From NCBI GenBank assembly GCA_001051155.2, contig JYIP02000006.1, positions 2,480,001-2,544,000 of the forward strand: a stretch of DNA of 64,000 nt, in the 5' to 3' direction. The notes under the pieces are model-generated. The model was not told where the DNA came from. It was given only the letters and a program-made list of their open reading frames with translations, and did no database searches. Positions 1 through 13,793 of this stretch are shown here, piece by piece. Within the stretch, counting starts at the first letter, position 1. Each line of letters begins with the position of its first letter. A program made the position numbers and the translations under genes. This DNA is from Chrysoporthe austroafricana. Lineage: Eukaryota > Ascomycota > Sordariomycetes > Diaporthales > Cryphonectriaceae.

Positions 1-1321
1 CTGCGGGACCCGAAGAGCAGCAGCCCGGCGTTCGCGAGGTACATGATCCAGCCCGTGGTGGTGTACTGCAGGCCCACGGTGTCCGGGCCGAGGTCCTCGT
101 GCAGCCGGCCCTCCTTGAAGTAGCTGAGCATCAGCCCGCCCACGCTGTGCGTGATGGCCTTGGGCATGCCCGTGGTGCCGGACGAGAAGCAGATGATGGA
201 GGGCTCGTGGAAGGCGATGTGGACGAAGTCCGGCGCCGGCTGCGCCGTGCTGGACAGCAGGCCGGCGAGGGTCTCCGCCTTGGGCACCGCGGAGATGTCC
301 CGCGGTGCCCCAGCCCAGCGGGGGATCGAGACGAGCGAGGTGAAGGCGTCGCACTCGCCCAGGCCCGCGACGATGTCCGTCATCTTCTGGCGCAGGTCGA
401 CGGTCTTGCCGTTATACACGGCCGCATCGTCCATAAAGATCAGCTGAGAAGGGTGTCAGTCATACATATAAGCCAGGGCTGCCCTTGTCGGTGCGCTCGA
501 CCACTCACCTTCGGATTCACCTGCACGCTCCGCTGCAGGATGCCCTTCACGCCCATGTCCGTCGAGCTGCTCGAGAAGATGGCGCCGAGCCAGTTCGTCG
601 CCAGCCAGACCACGAACGTGTCGATGCTGTTCGCCGCCACGACCACCACGCGGTCGCCCTTCCGCACGCCCTTGGTGTGCCACATGGCCGCGGCGAGGCG
701 CGCGGCGCGCTGCCGGAGCTCGCGCCATGCGCAGTCCCGGGCGTCAGCCCCGCCCTCGCGGACCTCGGTGATGGCGATCTTGTCGTCCTCCTTGTGCAGC
801 GTGCAGCGCGCTGCGGGAGCGGACGGGGCCGGCGGGCGCGTGTACAGGACGTTCTCGGCGAAGTTGAGGTGCACGCCGTCGAACCACCGCGGCACGGTGT
901 CGATGGTGGCGGCCTCGTCGACCACGCGCGTGTAGCCGCCGGAGTGGATGAAGTTGCTGTAGCTGAAGAGGTTGGACCAGAACTCTGCGCGGTGGGGACC
1001 TATGGAGTAGTCGTAGAGCTGGCGAAAGGTCTAGGACTGGTCAGCATGACGTTACTCAATGTGAGTCGTTGAGTATGTATGAGACGTGTGATATGGAAGC
1101 TTGAGAGCGAGGAGGTTGTGGGATCCCGCATCATCGCCGCTCTACCACCGCGCCCAGACACCGTAACCAGGATTGAGTCCTCTTCAAGACTTATCACAAC
1201 ACCTCACCTTCAGATCCCGCCCGCTCTTCCTGTTCACCTCCTGCATGAACTGCCACATCTGTGTGCTCTTCGGGTCAGGATGCTCCCAGAGCTTACGGGG
1301 TACGGTAACCTGGCCCTCCAT
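1..1321 (-). CDS. Acetoacetyl-CoA synthetase, 5' part (runs off left edge)
   Basis: Activates acetoacetate to acetoacetyl-CoA in the cytosol with ATP and CoA; an acyl-adenylate-forming (ANL) enzyme. Three exons are read: 1321-1208, 1030-509 and 443 to beyond base 1, with introns 1031-1207 and 444-508. The protein opens MEGQVTVPRKLWEHPDP, the family's usual N-terminus, continues LYDYSIGPHRAEFW across the first splice, then WFDGVHLNFAENVL. The AMP-binding P-loop ICFSSGTTGMPKAI lies near 160-200, followed by YTTTGWIMYLANAG, where the window ends. The start at 1321 was chosen because the family begins just before the VPRKLW motif; an in-frame extension up to 1393 is less likely. Roughly half of the expected 670-700 residues are present. 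Family call is firm; the first intron (177 nt) is long for this window but joins LK to TFRQLYDYS in frame. Confidence 0.93.
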
Positions 1322-2043
1322 GCTGTCGTGCGGAGCTCGAGATAGGCCGGCGAAAATAGGGTTTCCCGCAGCTGTTCCGAAGTAACAAAGCACAAGCAGG
1401 CTGAGAGAGAGCGATACTCTACCTCATGAACAGTGAAGTCCCGTTTGCCGATCAAAGGCCAGGAGGTGAATGGCCTCGGAATTGCCGGAGCCCGGAGTTA
1501 TTCATCCTTCGGCAGCCGGTCTCGGGACATAAATAAACTGATAGGCAGTAAGCAGAGCCCTTCGGGCGCCACGAGGCGTCGGTGACTTACACACAGCACT
1601 ACGCACGCAACCTGCAAAGCTGCGCGCGTCGCTGCGGGGTTGGCTGAAGCGCGAGCAAGGGTACGGACGTAGAGGACCCAGGCGCCGTCAAGCTGCTGTC
1701 GCTGCAGAGACCATGCAGGCTGCGTGGCGCATACAAGTGGAAGCAGGGCCTTCGCAAAAAGTCGTAGCTCGTTGTATCTGTCTGAGGGTATTCATAAACA
1801 GGGCACGATCATTTGTACTACACTTGCCCGTGAGACTAGCTGCCCCAGAAGCCGGCCTCCATTTCCTCCTCGCCCGGGCAACGCCTGCAATTTTTTGACA
1901 GCCTTGAAACCGTGCTTCAGAAAATAAAAAACCGCCTCTCGCAATCTCATACCAACACCGGGAAATCATCCATCCTCCCCCAGTACCACGACGAAAAAAG
2001 TAGAACCTGCATTGAAGAAAAAAACATCTCCGCTAAAACGCAT
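1322..2043. other. Intergenic, 5' of acetoacetyl-CoA synthetase and 3' of TRA1
   Basis: About 720 bases with no supported gene. It must hold the promoter and leader of the synthetase and the 3' end of TRA1. No convincing TATA box, repeat or RNA gene was seen. Confidence 0.6.
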
Positions 2044-5000
2044 TTAAAGATAAGCCTGCCACAGCGCATCCATCATAGCCAGGCTGATAGGGTTGACAGC
2101 CTTGCTGATTAGGTCGATGACAGTCTGGTTCGCCGGGACCTTGGCCTCGGGGTCCGTCGTGGCCAGCGCCATCGCCCTCTTGACGATGAGCTCGCAGTTC
2201 GTCTGGACCGTGTCGCGCAGCTGGCCCTCGTTGAGGTGCACCATCCTGTGGCTGCTCGTGAACCAGAACATGACCTCGTCTCTCACGAACAGCGTGAGCG
2301 CGTGCTCGAGCTCGAACTCGGGCTCCGTCAGGCACCGGGCGATCGCCATGATAGAGCAGCTGAAGACGCCTTCCGTGGCCAGCGGGCCCATGAGTGTCTG
2401 CAAGTTGGGGGTGAGGCGGAACGGCACGTGCTCCAGAGCACTGAAGAAGGGCTTCTGCCCGGTCATGAAGGACAGCAACTCCGAGCTCCAGATGTTGCCC
2501 GTGCCGCGCGAGATGTGGATCTTCTGCGGGTAGCGCTTGTCGATGTAGAGCACATAGGTCATGAAGGTGAGCGCCGCCAGCTGGTACGAGAACCGTCGCT
2601 TGAACAGCCAGAAGTCGGCATAATCGTCGTACGTCCTCTGGAAGAAGTCCAGAGCCACCGTTCGAGGCACCCACTTCTCCTGGATGGCATTGAGAATCTC
2701 CAACCTCGCACTAGCGCTCTGCTCGCCCGATTTTTGCTGCGCGAGGTTAGGGGTGATCTTCCCCGTAGAGTTGAAAGCCGGAGAGGAACTCACTTTGTTG
2801 TTGGACTCGCCGAGAGCCCGAAGCTTGTCCATGATGAAGAGCACAGGTTCGTCCTTGGACAGGTTCCTGCGGCGGCAATGATCCTCGAAGACACCCTGCA
2901 GAGTTATATATGACGTATCCTCTTGTATAATTCTAATATGCGGCGCGAGTGGCACCATCAGCGGCAGCGTGAACTGCAGATCGCGACGACGGCTCTCCTT
3001 CTTGCGGCTCAACCGCTGGTTCAGTTGCCTGAACAGCTGGACGATCCTCTCCTCTCTTCGGCAATGCCGCGCGGCAGGATGTTGCACGGCGAAAGGGTGA
3101 ATGCTGCCGTCGTGGCCGCGGATCTTGAGACGCCGGTGAGATGCGCCAATTGTGCGCACAAGGTCGACAGTGGGGATGAAGCGCTCGATGCGGATGAAGT
3201 CTTGGTTCTTGTCCTTGAGCTGAAGATACTGGCCCGGGATCTCGACTTCATCAAACTTTTGATACTTGAACTCGTTCAAGAATGGAGTGAAGTTCTCCAA
3301 GGACATGTGGGAGTTTCTTCGGTCCAGCTTCTCCTCGAACTTGTCTCGCCACTTGCGCAGCTTGTGGATGTACTCGAACATTGTGGGCTTCACCACGACG
3401 AAGTCTGCCTCGAATGTCTTGCGAATGTGGGCTGGCAGAATCGTCTCGGCGAATCTGGTAATGTTTGTCTCTGTCGCCTGTGGCAGCTTGGTTCCTCTGG
3501 CGTAGGACGTCGGCGCGCGGCTGACGTATGCTAGACCGTCGTTCAGCAGCGCGACGATCAACCGATACGCATCCTCATCAGGTGGGCACTTGAAGTGCTT
3601 TGAGATCTGGTCGACCATGGTCTCCATCGACAATGCTAGAAGAGGGAACGCTGTCTTCAGCTGGGACATAATCTCCTCAGTCAGCTCCCATGGGAACTTC
3701 TTCTGGTTCGCTTCTGGTGCTGCTGTCTGATTATCCGGGGTAGGGGCAGTGCCATTCGGTGGTGCCGCCGAGGTTGGAGTTGGCGCTGTGCCATTGGCAT
3801 CACCACCTTCCGGCTTCACGCTGTTGGATTCCCCGTTGGCTGTGGTGGGTCGAGATCCTGAGCCAGTCGCCTGCTTTGGAGCACCGTTGGCGTCCTGTCT
3901 CTGTTGCGTTGGAGAGGCATTAGATTTGTTTGTTGTCGCCTGCTGTGCCTTCGCCTTCTTGGCCTCGTGGTTCTTCTTGATGACCTGCATGTCCTCCCTG
4001 TTGGTTCGCAGCTGGAAGTAGAGGGCCTGAGGATAAGATCTCGCGATCTTGATGAGAATCGAATGCACACGGGTCGCTTCTTTGTGGCCGAGTCCAGTAA
4101 GTAGCTGAGGAATGAACGTGATCCAATACCACGTCGGCGTGTCTCCCTTGAAATCGTCGAAACCACCCGAGATTTGTCCGTTAGCATCATCCATACTGAG
4201 CAACCATAGAACTCTGGCGATGAGTTTTCGCGACTTCGCGTTTTTGTATCCTCCTGCTGCTTGCAAGTAACACGTGAGCGCCTGTCGAGCAGCGTTGAGG
4301 TCAGTCGGATCATCCTTGAATTTGCGGTCGTTGAAGTAACCCCACTCAGCCCACGCCTTGGCAGCTGAGATGTCGAAGAATAAGGCCGTGCCGAACGCAT
4401 TATCTGCGTCCTCCTTCTGTTTTAGCTTCTCGAGGAACATGCCCTTCAGCGTGTAGAACTCAGCCTTCTGGACAGGACTGAAGTAGTTGAGATTGGTGTT
4501 GTTGATGACCTCCAGTCCACTGGTGAGTTCTTTGGGATTCTGATAGTGACACTTGGCTTGCTCTCTCAGTTTGAGGAATGCCTCCTGAATCTCTATGTTG
4601 GGCAGGGTATAGATCCGCCCGAGCTGGTTGATGCAGACATCGGCCAGGTTATGCTTTCGAGCAACATGCGCAAAGCGGTTGATGATCCAGGCGGTTTCAT
4701 GATATCCACGGTAGGCAAACGATGAACCGCCGGCATTCTGGCCCTGCTGAGGTAGCAGTGTGAGATACTTCTGGTTTATGAGGCCAAAGATGTGCTGACG
4801 CCAATTGACCAGGTCCTGCCAGGCAGTAATGTCGTCCCAAACATTGGGCAAGCGCTCACGCCATCCGCTAAGCAGGAGCTTGAGCTCGCTTGATTTGACG
4901 TCCAGGTTCTGCTGGGTGGTGCTTGCGAGACTGGCACAGATGACGCTCGCATCGTGCAGCTCGACCAGCTGTTGGAAGTTCTGCAACAACGGCACATGAG

Positions 5001-8000
5001 CGTGGGTTGTTTGCTTAGGCAGCTGGTGCCACTTCCGGATCGATAGCTGGATCGCCTCATCGACACATCGCTGGAAGTCCTGTTGAGACTCTTGCCCGTC
5101 GTGGAATTTGCGCAAGGCCATAAAAGCCTGGAAGAACGACCGACGGGGAGTTGGGGCATCCATCAACCCCTTGATCATGCCGTCGATGTGCTCCTTGTTC
5201 TCTGGCGATCCCCACATATCTTGGTTGCGCCAGGCACACTCCAAGAGGAGGTCTTGAATGTGCTCGTGCTTGGAGAAATCCTGAAGGATGTCCCACTGCT
5301 GGAGTTTTTGCGCACACAGGACCCAGTGGTCCTCCCACAGCGTGTACTCAGCCTGGGAGAATGGAAGAGCACCTGTCCTGGCCTTCACCTGTGCTGATTC
5401 GTACATCTCCTGGGCCTTGTCCCACATGCCATTTTGCTCGTATGACAAAGCGCTGTTGGTCTCGATGAAATCGCACCTCCGCCGCCACGTGCCGTAGAAG
5501 AAGTCGTCCTCTTTGAGGTTAGCGTAGAGCTCGACCAGAGCATTCAAATTGCTCTCCCTGACTTTGTCGCTGTCGGATGCCTCTTGATTGATCGCAACAT
5601 CCTCGAGCTGGATAAGCGCTGTGTACCATGAATCGAAAGTCTGGGCCGCGTACTTCAGAACGTGAGCCGGAATTCTGCATTCAGGTGTTGCCTTAGCAGC
5701 ACCTTTTAGCAAGGCTTGAATCACATTTGGCCTCTTGTCAAGCTGTCGCTGGTGGTAGTCCTTCGTCAACAAGAGCACTAGGCCGCGCTTCAGCTCCTCG
5801 CGCTCCTCCTTGATGGTGGCGGACCAGTACATCGGGAACAATGTCTCCCAGAGCTCCTTGGCCAGATATGAGTCAACATGCTGAAGTTGAGTAAGCGGGT
5901 CGACAATGTCGCGGACTCGGACGTCCCCGAGCTCAGACATGAAACGGCGGTGATTAGACATGAAAGCATCATACTTGTCATCTGCCATTAAAGTTGGTTG
6001 CCTGAGATCCTTGGCGTAGTTTCCAAAGAGGCGAGATGCTGGTAAGGTCCGGAAATCCTCCTGATGCAAATGGATAACGGCATTGGTCTCAACCGACCCG
6101 AGAAGCAGCTGCGAAGCTTGCGCAAGCCAGAAAGTCTCGCCCAGTGTATCCCAATTCTGGGTGTTGATGACATAAAGCAGGCGGGCGCTGGCCGTCTTCG
6201 ACAAGCTTCTGTCCAGAAGAGCCATGAAGCGATTCCGCATACCGACGTCCTGCGCCCGAGTGCCAATGAGGAAGGCGTGTTCCATCCGCACAGTGAGCTC
6301 AGTCCTAGTGATCTTCGGATCCTCATAGATGCGGAGCACAAGGTCCAGGTACTTGGTAAGCATGGTTGGGTCAGCGCGGTGCTCGAAGGTGAGCATCTTA
6401 TGAAGCACAGCCGTCTTTTCTTTAAGCGTGGGCCACGTCCCCTCTGAGCGGAAGATCCAGCTCTCCACCATCTCCAAGATCTTCTCGCAAAGGGGAATGT
6501 GTAAAGACTTCTCGACAAGCGTGGCTAGCACACTGAGGAATGGCCTGCGATTGTCCCCCAGTTTCTCCATCCGCTTCGCCGTGACGTCGATGGCCTTGAG
6601 CATGAGCCCTGTCTGGATTTCAAGATCATAGTCATCCATTTTAACAGGCGCGTTCTGATCAGGAGCACGGATGGGCATGTTTGCTTCCTGGCTGAGAGCT
6701 GTGTAGTGAGAGACGTGATCGCGTGCTAGTTTCGATTGCAGTGACTTCATGATGGCGGGAATGTGAGGATCGATCGCAGATGGTCGGCAGTTGCCCAGCG
6801 ACCATAGGATATTGATGCCGGACACATAGTTTGCTGACGCCATCGTCTCAGTCGCAATGTTAGACAGGAACGTGATAAACTCGGAGTTTGGCGCCTCAGG
6901 CTCTCCTTCAGCGTCAGCATCTTCCATCTGCACGTCCTCAGAGGCAGAAGGCACAGCATCGAGAATCCGCTTGATGGTAGCACTTATGTCCCGTCCATCA
7001 TCGTACTTGGGATCTGCCATGTGCAGACAATCTTGAAGCTCAGGATTCTCAGATTTGAGACACTTCTCGAGTATCTTTTGAAGCTGAACCACATTCTTCA
7101 AGATCCACTCGTCCGATTTCGAATTCACGATGATGCGCACGACTTGCAGCGTGTTGATGATGTTCGTAATGAACTTCTCATCATATCGCTCCTTATTCTC
7201 CGGGTCGGCAGTCAAGATCTGAGTCGTTTTGTCGCTGGCAAGAACGACATCAGTGACGTTCGGGAAAAGATCAACGTCCAAGTCAGCCCAGTACTCAGGG
7301 AGCAACAGATTGTACAGCAGCGTCATGGCCTTCTTATTGAGCTCCGAAGATATCGGATGACCAGGCAGCAGCCCGGATTCCTTAGTCTTGCTCGATGGAA
7401 GGGTATACCGCTCGTTAAGCTGAGCGATAAACTCAACTAGGTACTTAACCATCTTTTGGCGGACTGGTGCAGGGATCTGGTACTCAGCCTTTTCTCCACC
7501 GGCAGCTTGTCGAACTGCTGGCGGGGAAGAATTCGCCATGTCGTCGAGTTTCCGCTTCTTACTGGCTGGCGACATAGAGGCCGTCCGTGAGACGGCTGCC
7601 TCCTTCCCCGTTACACGTCGCTTCTCCCATTCCCAAATGAGCCACATCATGTTGAGAGCAAGGCGCCTACTCTCAAAAGACGGATTTGGGGGATTGGCCA
7701 CCTTGCGAAGACATTGTATGACGAGGACAGCAAACTTGTCGCGGGTTTCGTAGAAAAGATCGGGATGTCGCACCAAGAACTGGAAGATGCTCGTCATCTG
7801 TTGGACGTTCTGCCCTTCTTCTGCAAGGATGCGTCTAGGCCCCACGGACCAGACGGCGGTTCGCGGATCAGCAGCTTGAACTGGACTGCACCTCTTGGGC
7901 AGAACTGGTGCCATCAGCTCCAATGCCTGAGTCACAAGCGTGCGACCTTCGTTCTGGCTGTTCTTCAATAGCGAGAGATAAACTTGGGTCACGATCTTTG

Positions 8001-11000
8001 CAGGCGTGTCGTAATTTGCAATGAAGTAACAGAGGACGACATAAGCCGCGTGTTTGTTGAGCGCATCGTCCAGCCTGATGTATGTCCAGCCAAACTTGAT
8101 GATGTCCTTCCGAGCGTCCTGAATGATCGTGTTGTGATATTTGATCAGCATTGCAGATAGCTGTAACACCTCCATCCTTGTGTGATCAATGCCAGGCTGT
8201 GTCAGATCATCCTGTGGGTCAGCGAGGCTGGCCTTCCAGATCTTGGTGCTGATGGAGTCGATCACCGCCCTGTCAATCAAGCGATTTGGTCGCTGCTCGG
8301 GTTCGTCCCAATGTCGCATCACGTCCATCGCTACAATCGGGTTGACGATGTTGTGCAACAGAAAGACTTTGGTCTTTTGAGACGCGGTCTTCCCGGCATA
8401 GATGTCGAGACATCGCAGGATGATGGTCCTCCAGTACTCAATGGAGTCGTTGCAGATGATGTTATTGTGGATATAAGAGAAGAGACTCTGCGTCTGTCTT
8501 AGGTGACCGACCGTGACAGCGTCAATGAGGGAGAACAGCGAGTCCAGATCCTCGGGATTCTTCTCGAGAAACTTCATCCCGATCGCGGTGATGTTCTCTA
8601 CGGCCTGATGAGCGGCGAGGCGCAGTTGGCCTTGTATGTCGTTGGCTCTGAGTTGTCGTTCTAGGTCGTCGCCCACCTGTTTCAACCAAGCCAAGATCTC
8701 CTTCTTCGCCATCCACGCTGTGGAATTGTGCTGACAGAGAGCATCAATAGTGTTGATTGCGTTCACCACACCAGTGGCCTTCCCTTGCTTGTCATCTGCT
8801 GGAATGTCATTGCAAGCCTGAATCAACTTCTCGATGTTTGTCGTGGCAATCTCCCGAAGCGCATTGCTGTCCGAGGCATGGAGCACTTGGGAAAAGAACC
8901 GTCCGTACTTGATGTCGCGGATCTTGCTCAATTGGAGGGCCCATACCTCCTGAGAGTAGCGGTTCAAGTACTTGTATACTGGCTTCCGGAACGGACTCTG
9001 ATTTGTTCGTCGTAATCTCTCTTCCAACTCCAAGGTCGTGTCGATGACTTGTCCCTTGTAGCTCTCCGCAGCCGGAGGAAGTAGGTGGAAAATGTTAAAG
9101 ACCGCCGCTATCACTTCCATCATTTCATTTTGCTCGAAGAAAGTGAATGAAAGTTGTTGCAGAACGTTTGCATCGGCAAGCTGCTTGACATGGTCCAGCA
9201 AGCGCTGCCCTATCTCCACCTTAAAGTAGGATGTCAGCAACTTGAGGAGCCGAGCGAGATTGTTAAGTCCCTGCAGGCTCAGTCTCTTAGCATCCTGGAG
9301 ACTAGCCAGGACCGGCCTAAGCCCGGACTGGAGGAGATCTTTGGGCAGCTTGTTATTCTGTGACAAGACCGTCTTCAAAGCATCGTATGCAGCATCAATG
9401 ATCGGGGTTTGCTGCAGGTAAAGGCACTTGAAAAAGGTTGCCACAATTCTTGTTCGGTCTTTGTTCGGCTGATTCGGTTGGGCCGGCTTCATGAAATCCT
9501 CGAAGTCCATAGCTGTGCTCAGGATTTTGATGCAGGCAACCCTAAGGCTAACGATATAGTTTTGGGTCCTGAACTCAGCAGCTTTAGTCGCAAGCGAGTC
9601 GTCAGTCGCCTCAGCCAACGCCAGCGACTCCATAAGCAGCCGGGTAAGATTCTCGTCCATCTTGACGAAATCAGACTTCAGAGACATGTAGTACGTGACC
9701 GCGTCAATGTAGCCAATCTGCACTGGGAAAGGAAGCGCTCTCAGTGGCTTAGCGTAGATCTGGCTCAGCAGACGGTCTCTGTGTGGTTCAAGCAGCTCCC
9801 AAACCTGTACATCTGCAGCCTTGGCGATCGAATCGAGACAACGCTTCGCAGTCTCACGGACGTGCTTGTTCATGTGCGACAACTCCTGATTGAGCACATT
9901 GCAAATGTGTGCCATCCGCGGTTGTTTGGGCGCTGGCTGTCCTCTCTGCGGTTGCACTGGCTGACAGTCCTCCTTCTTGATGTTCTTGGTGATCCTAGTA
10001 AGGAGTATATCCAGGGTATCCTGCGCGGCGCGTCTTGTACCTTCCGGAAGGTCTTGAGGCATGTCCTTCACCACAAAAAGCAGTGCCTTAAGGCATTCAG
10101 CCTGCTTCATGGTGATCCACGCATCTCCTAGGTCGACATCGGTGAGAAGCATGCGGATGCCGAGACTACCCCCAGCTTTGGTGAACCACTCCTCTTCATA
10201 GCATCCATGGCAAAAGGCAGAGCCGAGGTTGTGAAAGAAAGTCAACCGAAAGACATGACTCGATGATCCGAGTATAATGGCAGCCGAATTGTAGACCTCT
10301 TGCGTTGCGCGCTGAGCTGCTGACCGCACGTCTGGATGTTCGGAAGCCAGTGACTCGAGGATTGCATCGCAGAGGACACGAGTATCGAGGCACATGGGCC
10401 CCTCGCCCGCATTCACATCGAATGGGCTCGCGCCTCGTTTGCAATCAACGAGAGCTCTACCAACTTCAATGATCGCAAAATGGCGGCACAGGTTGAGCAA
10501 AAAGGCAGTAGCCTCTTCCTTGAAGTCCGGAAGAGAACTGGCAAACATCATAGCCTTGATCAATCGCTTCAATGTGTTATCCTGATCCTCCTTGTTGGCC
10601 ACTGAGCGTTGGCGGTCGGAAATTTCGAAGATTGAAAAGTCGGCATCGGTCTTGCGTGCCAGCAGGTCCTGGACCTGAAGTCGCACGAGCCGAGGGAGGT
10701 CCTCGGGCAGATTGTCGAAGCCGATGCGCAGCTTTAGGTGTGCCTTTAGGAACTGGAAGGCTTTCTCCTTGTAGTAGCCATCAAATTGCTTTGGTGACCC
10801 GCTCTTGGTCGGTTTAGGAGTCTCAGTCAGCTTTGAAATAGCGAGCTGGATCCCTATGTTGGCAGGGAAAGCCCTCTCCTTCTTCGAGCCGACAAGTCGC
10901 AGATCAAAGCTTGAGTAATCATCGATGAACAGCTTGTACTCAAGGGGGATGGCGTCCGTCATGTATTTGCGATTTCGTCCGCCCAACTTGCCAAGAATCC

Positions 11001-13793
11001 TCAGTGTAGTGTGGGCGTGGAAGTGTGTATAAGGTGCTGGTTTGAGGTGGTCGAAAAGCGCTGTCATGAGTTCGTCCATCACCGGTGCCATGATTGGATC
11101 GAGATAGTCCGCGGTCAAATTGTCCACGCAGAGTTCGAGAGTCCGCAGGCCCTGGCCCACCAATTCACTCCCGGCCCGTAAGGCAACAACGAGAGGGCGC
11201 ATCAGAAAGCTGAGGTGTGGGAGCAGGTTGCTCAGCCTGGCCGGAACAGTCAAGCAAAGCTCCACATAGAGGTCCCGCTCTGATGGTTTCCTGGCTGCTC
11301 TGAGCAGGTTGTTGAGGACGTCCAACAGCATCTCTAAGAGGGGCAAAATCTTCTTGTAGAGGTGCTCGAACTTGCCGCCGCCGATACTCCTGAACAACGA
11401 CCTGAGAAGGAGGAAGTAGTTCATGGGTTCTTCCGCCTTCGTGGAGTACTCGATGGACTTCGTCACAATGTCCACGACGTGTGGGAGGAGAACCTGCTCA
11501 TTCTGGGCAGCGAAAAGGGTCACAGCCATGAACGCCAGCTTAAAGAGCCTCAACAGGATCGAAGCCTTCTTCACATCCGCGGATCCGACGTCCTCAATGT
11601 GCTCCATCAGAAACCTGAGGAGCATACCGCAGAAACTGGGTGAGGTTGCTTCGCTGGCAAGGAAGAATTGAGGGATGTGCAGAAGCCCAGTGTGGTCGAA
11701 TATCATCTCGTAAAGATGAGGTATCTCTTGCTGGAAGACCTCATTGAAAGTCGCCGGATCAATGCTATGGAACACAGTTGCGAATGTCTCCAGAAGATCC
11801 TTCTCCTCCTTACTGCTTGAGTTCATATAGAAGTTGGCCATGTACTCGACTGCCGATTGATACTGCGACTCGTGGATGGGCTTCTCAATCTCGTAGTAGC
11901 GGAAGACGTAGGCGCCTTCTCGGAAAAGCTTGATGATCACCTGCACTTCCTCAGGGCTGAAACCATATGCGACATCCACCCAGTGTGGCGGAGCGTTCGC
12001 CTGCTCTACCGCGTGCGGAGGATTGCAGATCCTGAGCTGGTAGAACGTGTTCTTCAGACCGTTCATCAAATTCTTAAAGAGGAACTTGTTATCAATCACA
12101 GGATCCGCTCCCTTCTCGCGGGGATTCGAGGTCTTGATGGGCATCGCGTTGAAGATGTCGATCTCGTCCCAATCCGGAGGCTGGCTCTTGTCTGCCAGGT
12201 ATGTATCCTGTATTTGCTCCTTCGTCTGCTTCGCGTACGCCTTGGACAGCTTTACTGCGTTGGCATATTGCCGGTTCATCGCCGCAAACTTGTCCCCGAT
12301 GGCATTCAAGATCATGATTAGATAATGCCGAGCGTCGACCTTATTCTCCATCTTGGCAATACACTCTGCCATGTTAAGCAGCAGCTTTGCGCTCATGGTC
12401 TGGAAACTGGTGCCTGGGAAGTTGTCCTGGAGGTTCCTCGTGTAGACCTCAACAGTCTTCCTGATCTGTGCAGGGGTGAGCGAGTCCCGAACGTGATGAA
12501 TGAGGTCCGCCAACATGCTGTAGGCCAGGGGCCGCATGTTCTCGTATACGGTGAGCCCATCTCCGATCAGCGTCCTCTCGTCCAGCAATTCGTCAATCTT
12601 AGTCAAAAAGATCTTCCTAAAGTTAAAATTGATTATGTGACGAATCGCTACGAGTAGCTCCTTCCTCGCACTCGACTTCTCGCGAGGACAGTCCTTCAGC
12701 AGCCGAACGACGATGTCCGGTAAGGTCGGAAGGAAGTCGGTCAGCTGTTGTGAGTACTGCCTCAGCAAATAGGCCAGGAAACTCATCGTCTTGACCTGCG
12801 CTGTGATGAACTCCCCGAAAGCTGCCCTGTTCTTGATGTTCGGGCTGACGCCCGCGAACATCTCCCCCTTGGCTGCTGCATCGGCGTGCGCTCGCTCCTG
12901 GGCTTTCGCCTGCAAGCAGAGTACGCTCTTGATCAGAGGCACAAAAGCCTTGACGTTGGTCGGCACGGTGTTTCGATAGACCTGAAAGATCGACACCACG
13001 ATTATTGGGCATTCCGACAGGACTTTGAAAGACTGCATGCCCTTGAGCAGCGGGCGAGCGGTGGGCTGTTCCACTCCGAACTCTGTTGTTGTGGCCGTTG
13101 GTGATGCGGGACGGGGGCTCTGGTGCTGGTGGAAATTCGTCTGTGAGCTCGAGGGTGTAGAAGGCAACCCGCCCGCCGCAGCTGTCGGCTCATTGTCCAG
13201 CTGCTCCCGAACAACCCGCTCCATCTGCTCGAACAGCTCTTGTATCAGGCTCAGGAAGTCCTGCACCTTGTTCTGAACCACCTTCGGCTGGTGCCGCATG
13301 ATGTCAGAGATGACCTTGACACAGATGACGGCATTTTCCTCGTTGTCGTTGCGCACGAGCTTCATCAACAGTTCCACGGTCTCGAGAGCATAGTCTTGGA
13401 ACGGCTCAGTCGGCGCCGGGTGCGTAGGGAATCGGTGAAGGATCTCGAGGATGGTATTCCGGAGTTTCTGCAGCGAAGTCAGCGCAGCCCGGGGAGGCAC
13501 GGCCAGCGCGGGGCCTTACCTGCTCGTTCGAGGTGCTCTGAAATACGCATGGTCCATTGAGGGTGCTGATGAATATGGGCATGACCTTCTGCAGGAAGAT
13601 CTTGTAATTAGGACCGTTGACGAAGACATCGAGATTGTCGCGCAACTGCGTCGCGGCGTCAACCTTTGCGCGGGACTCTGTAAGGTCATAAAAGGTCAGC
13701 ACGTGCCACGAGGGGCGCTCGCGCGGGCGTCGCCAACGCACCAGTGTCCGAGGTCGTGAGGCGCTTGACCACATCGTCAAGGAGTTGCGACAT
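2044..13793 (-). CDS. TRA1: Tra1/TRRAP: SAGA and NuA4 scaffold, PIKK-family pseudokinase
   Basis: Scaffold shared by the SAGA and NuA4 histone acetyltransferase complexes; it receives transcription activators in the nucleus. Exons 13793-13742, 13677-13520 and 13467-2044 join in frame to 3,877 residues (yeast Tra1 is about 3,744). Introns are 13678-13741 (64 nt) and 13468-13519 (52 nt). The start [17 protein letters not shown] flows across the first splice into [15 protein letters not shown]. Nearly all of it is helical HEAT/TPR-type sequence, followed by a FAT region, a Pro/Thr/Gly-rich linker near residues 3240-3320, the PI3K-like fold ([43 protein letters not shown]) and a short FATC tail ending LWQAYL. 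The kinase catalytic loop is not conserved, as expected for this pseudokinase. A single 11.4-kb exon carries 98 percent of the gene. Identity is certain; the N-terminal exons are inferred from splice sites. Confidence 0.97.
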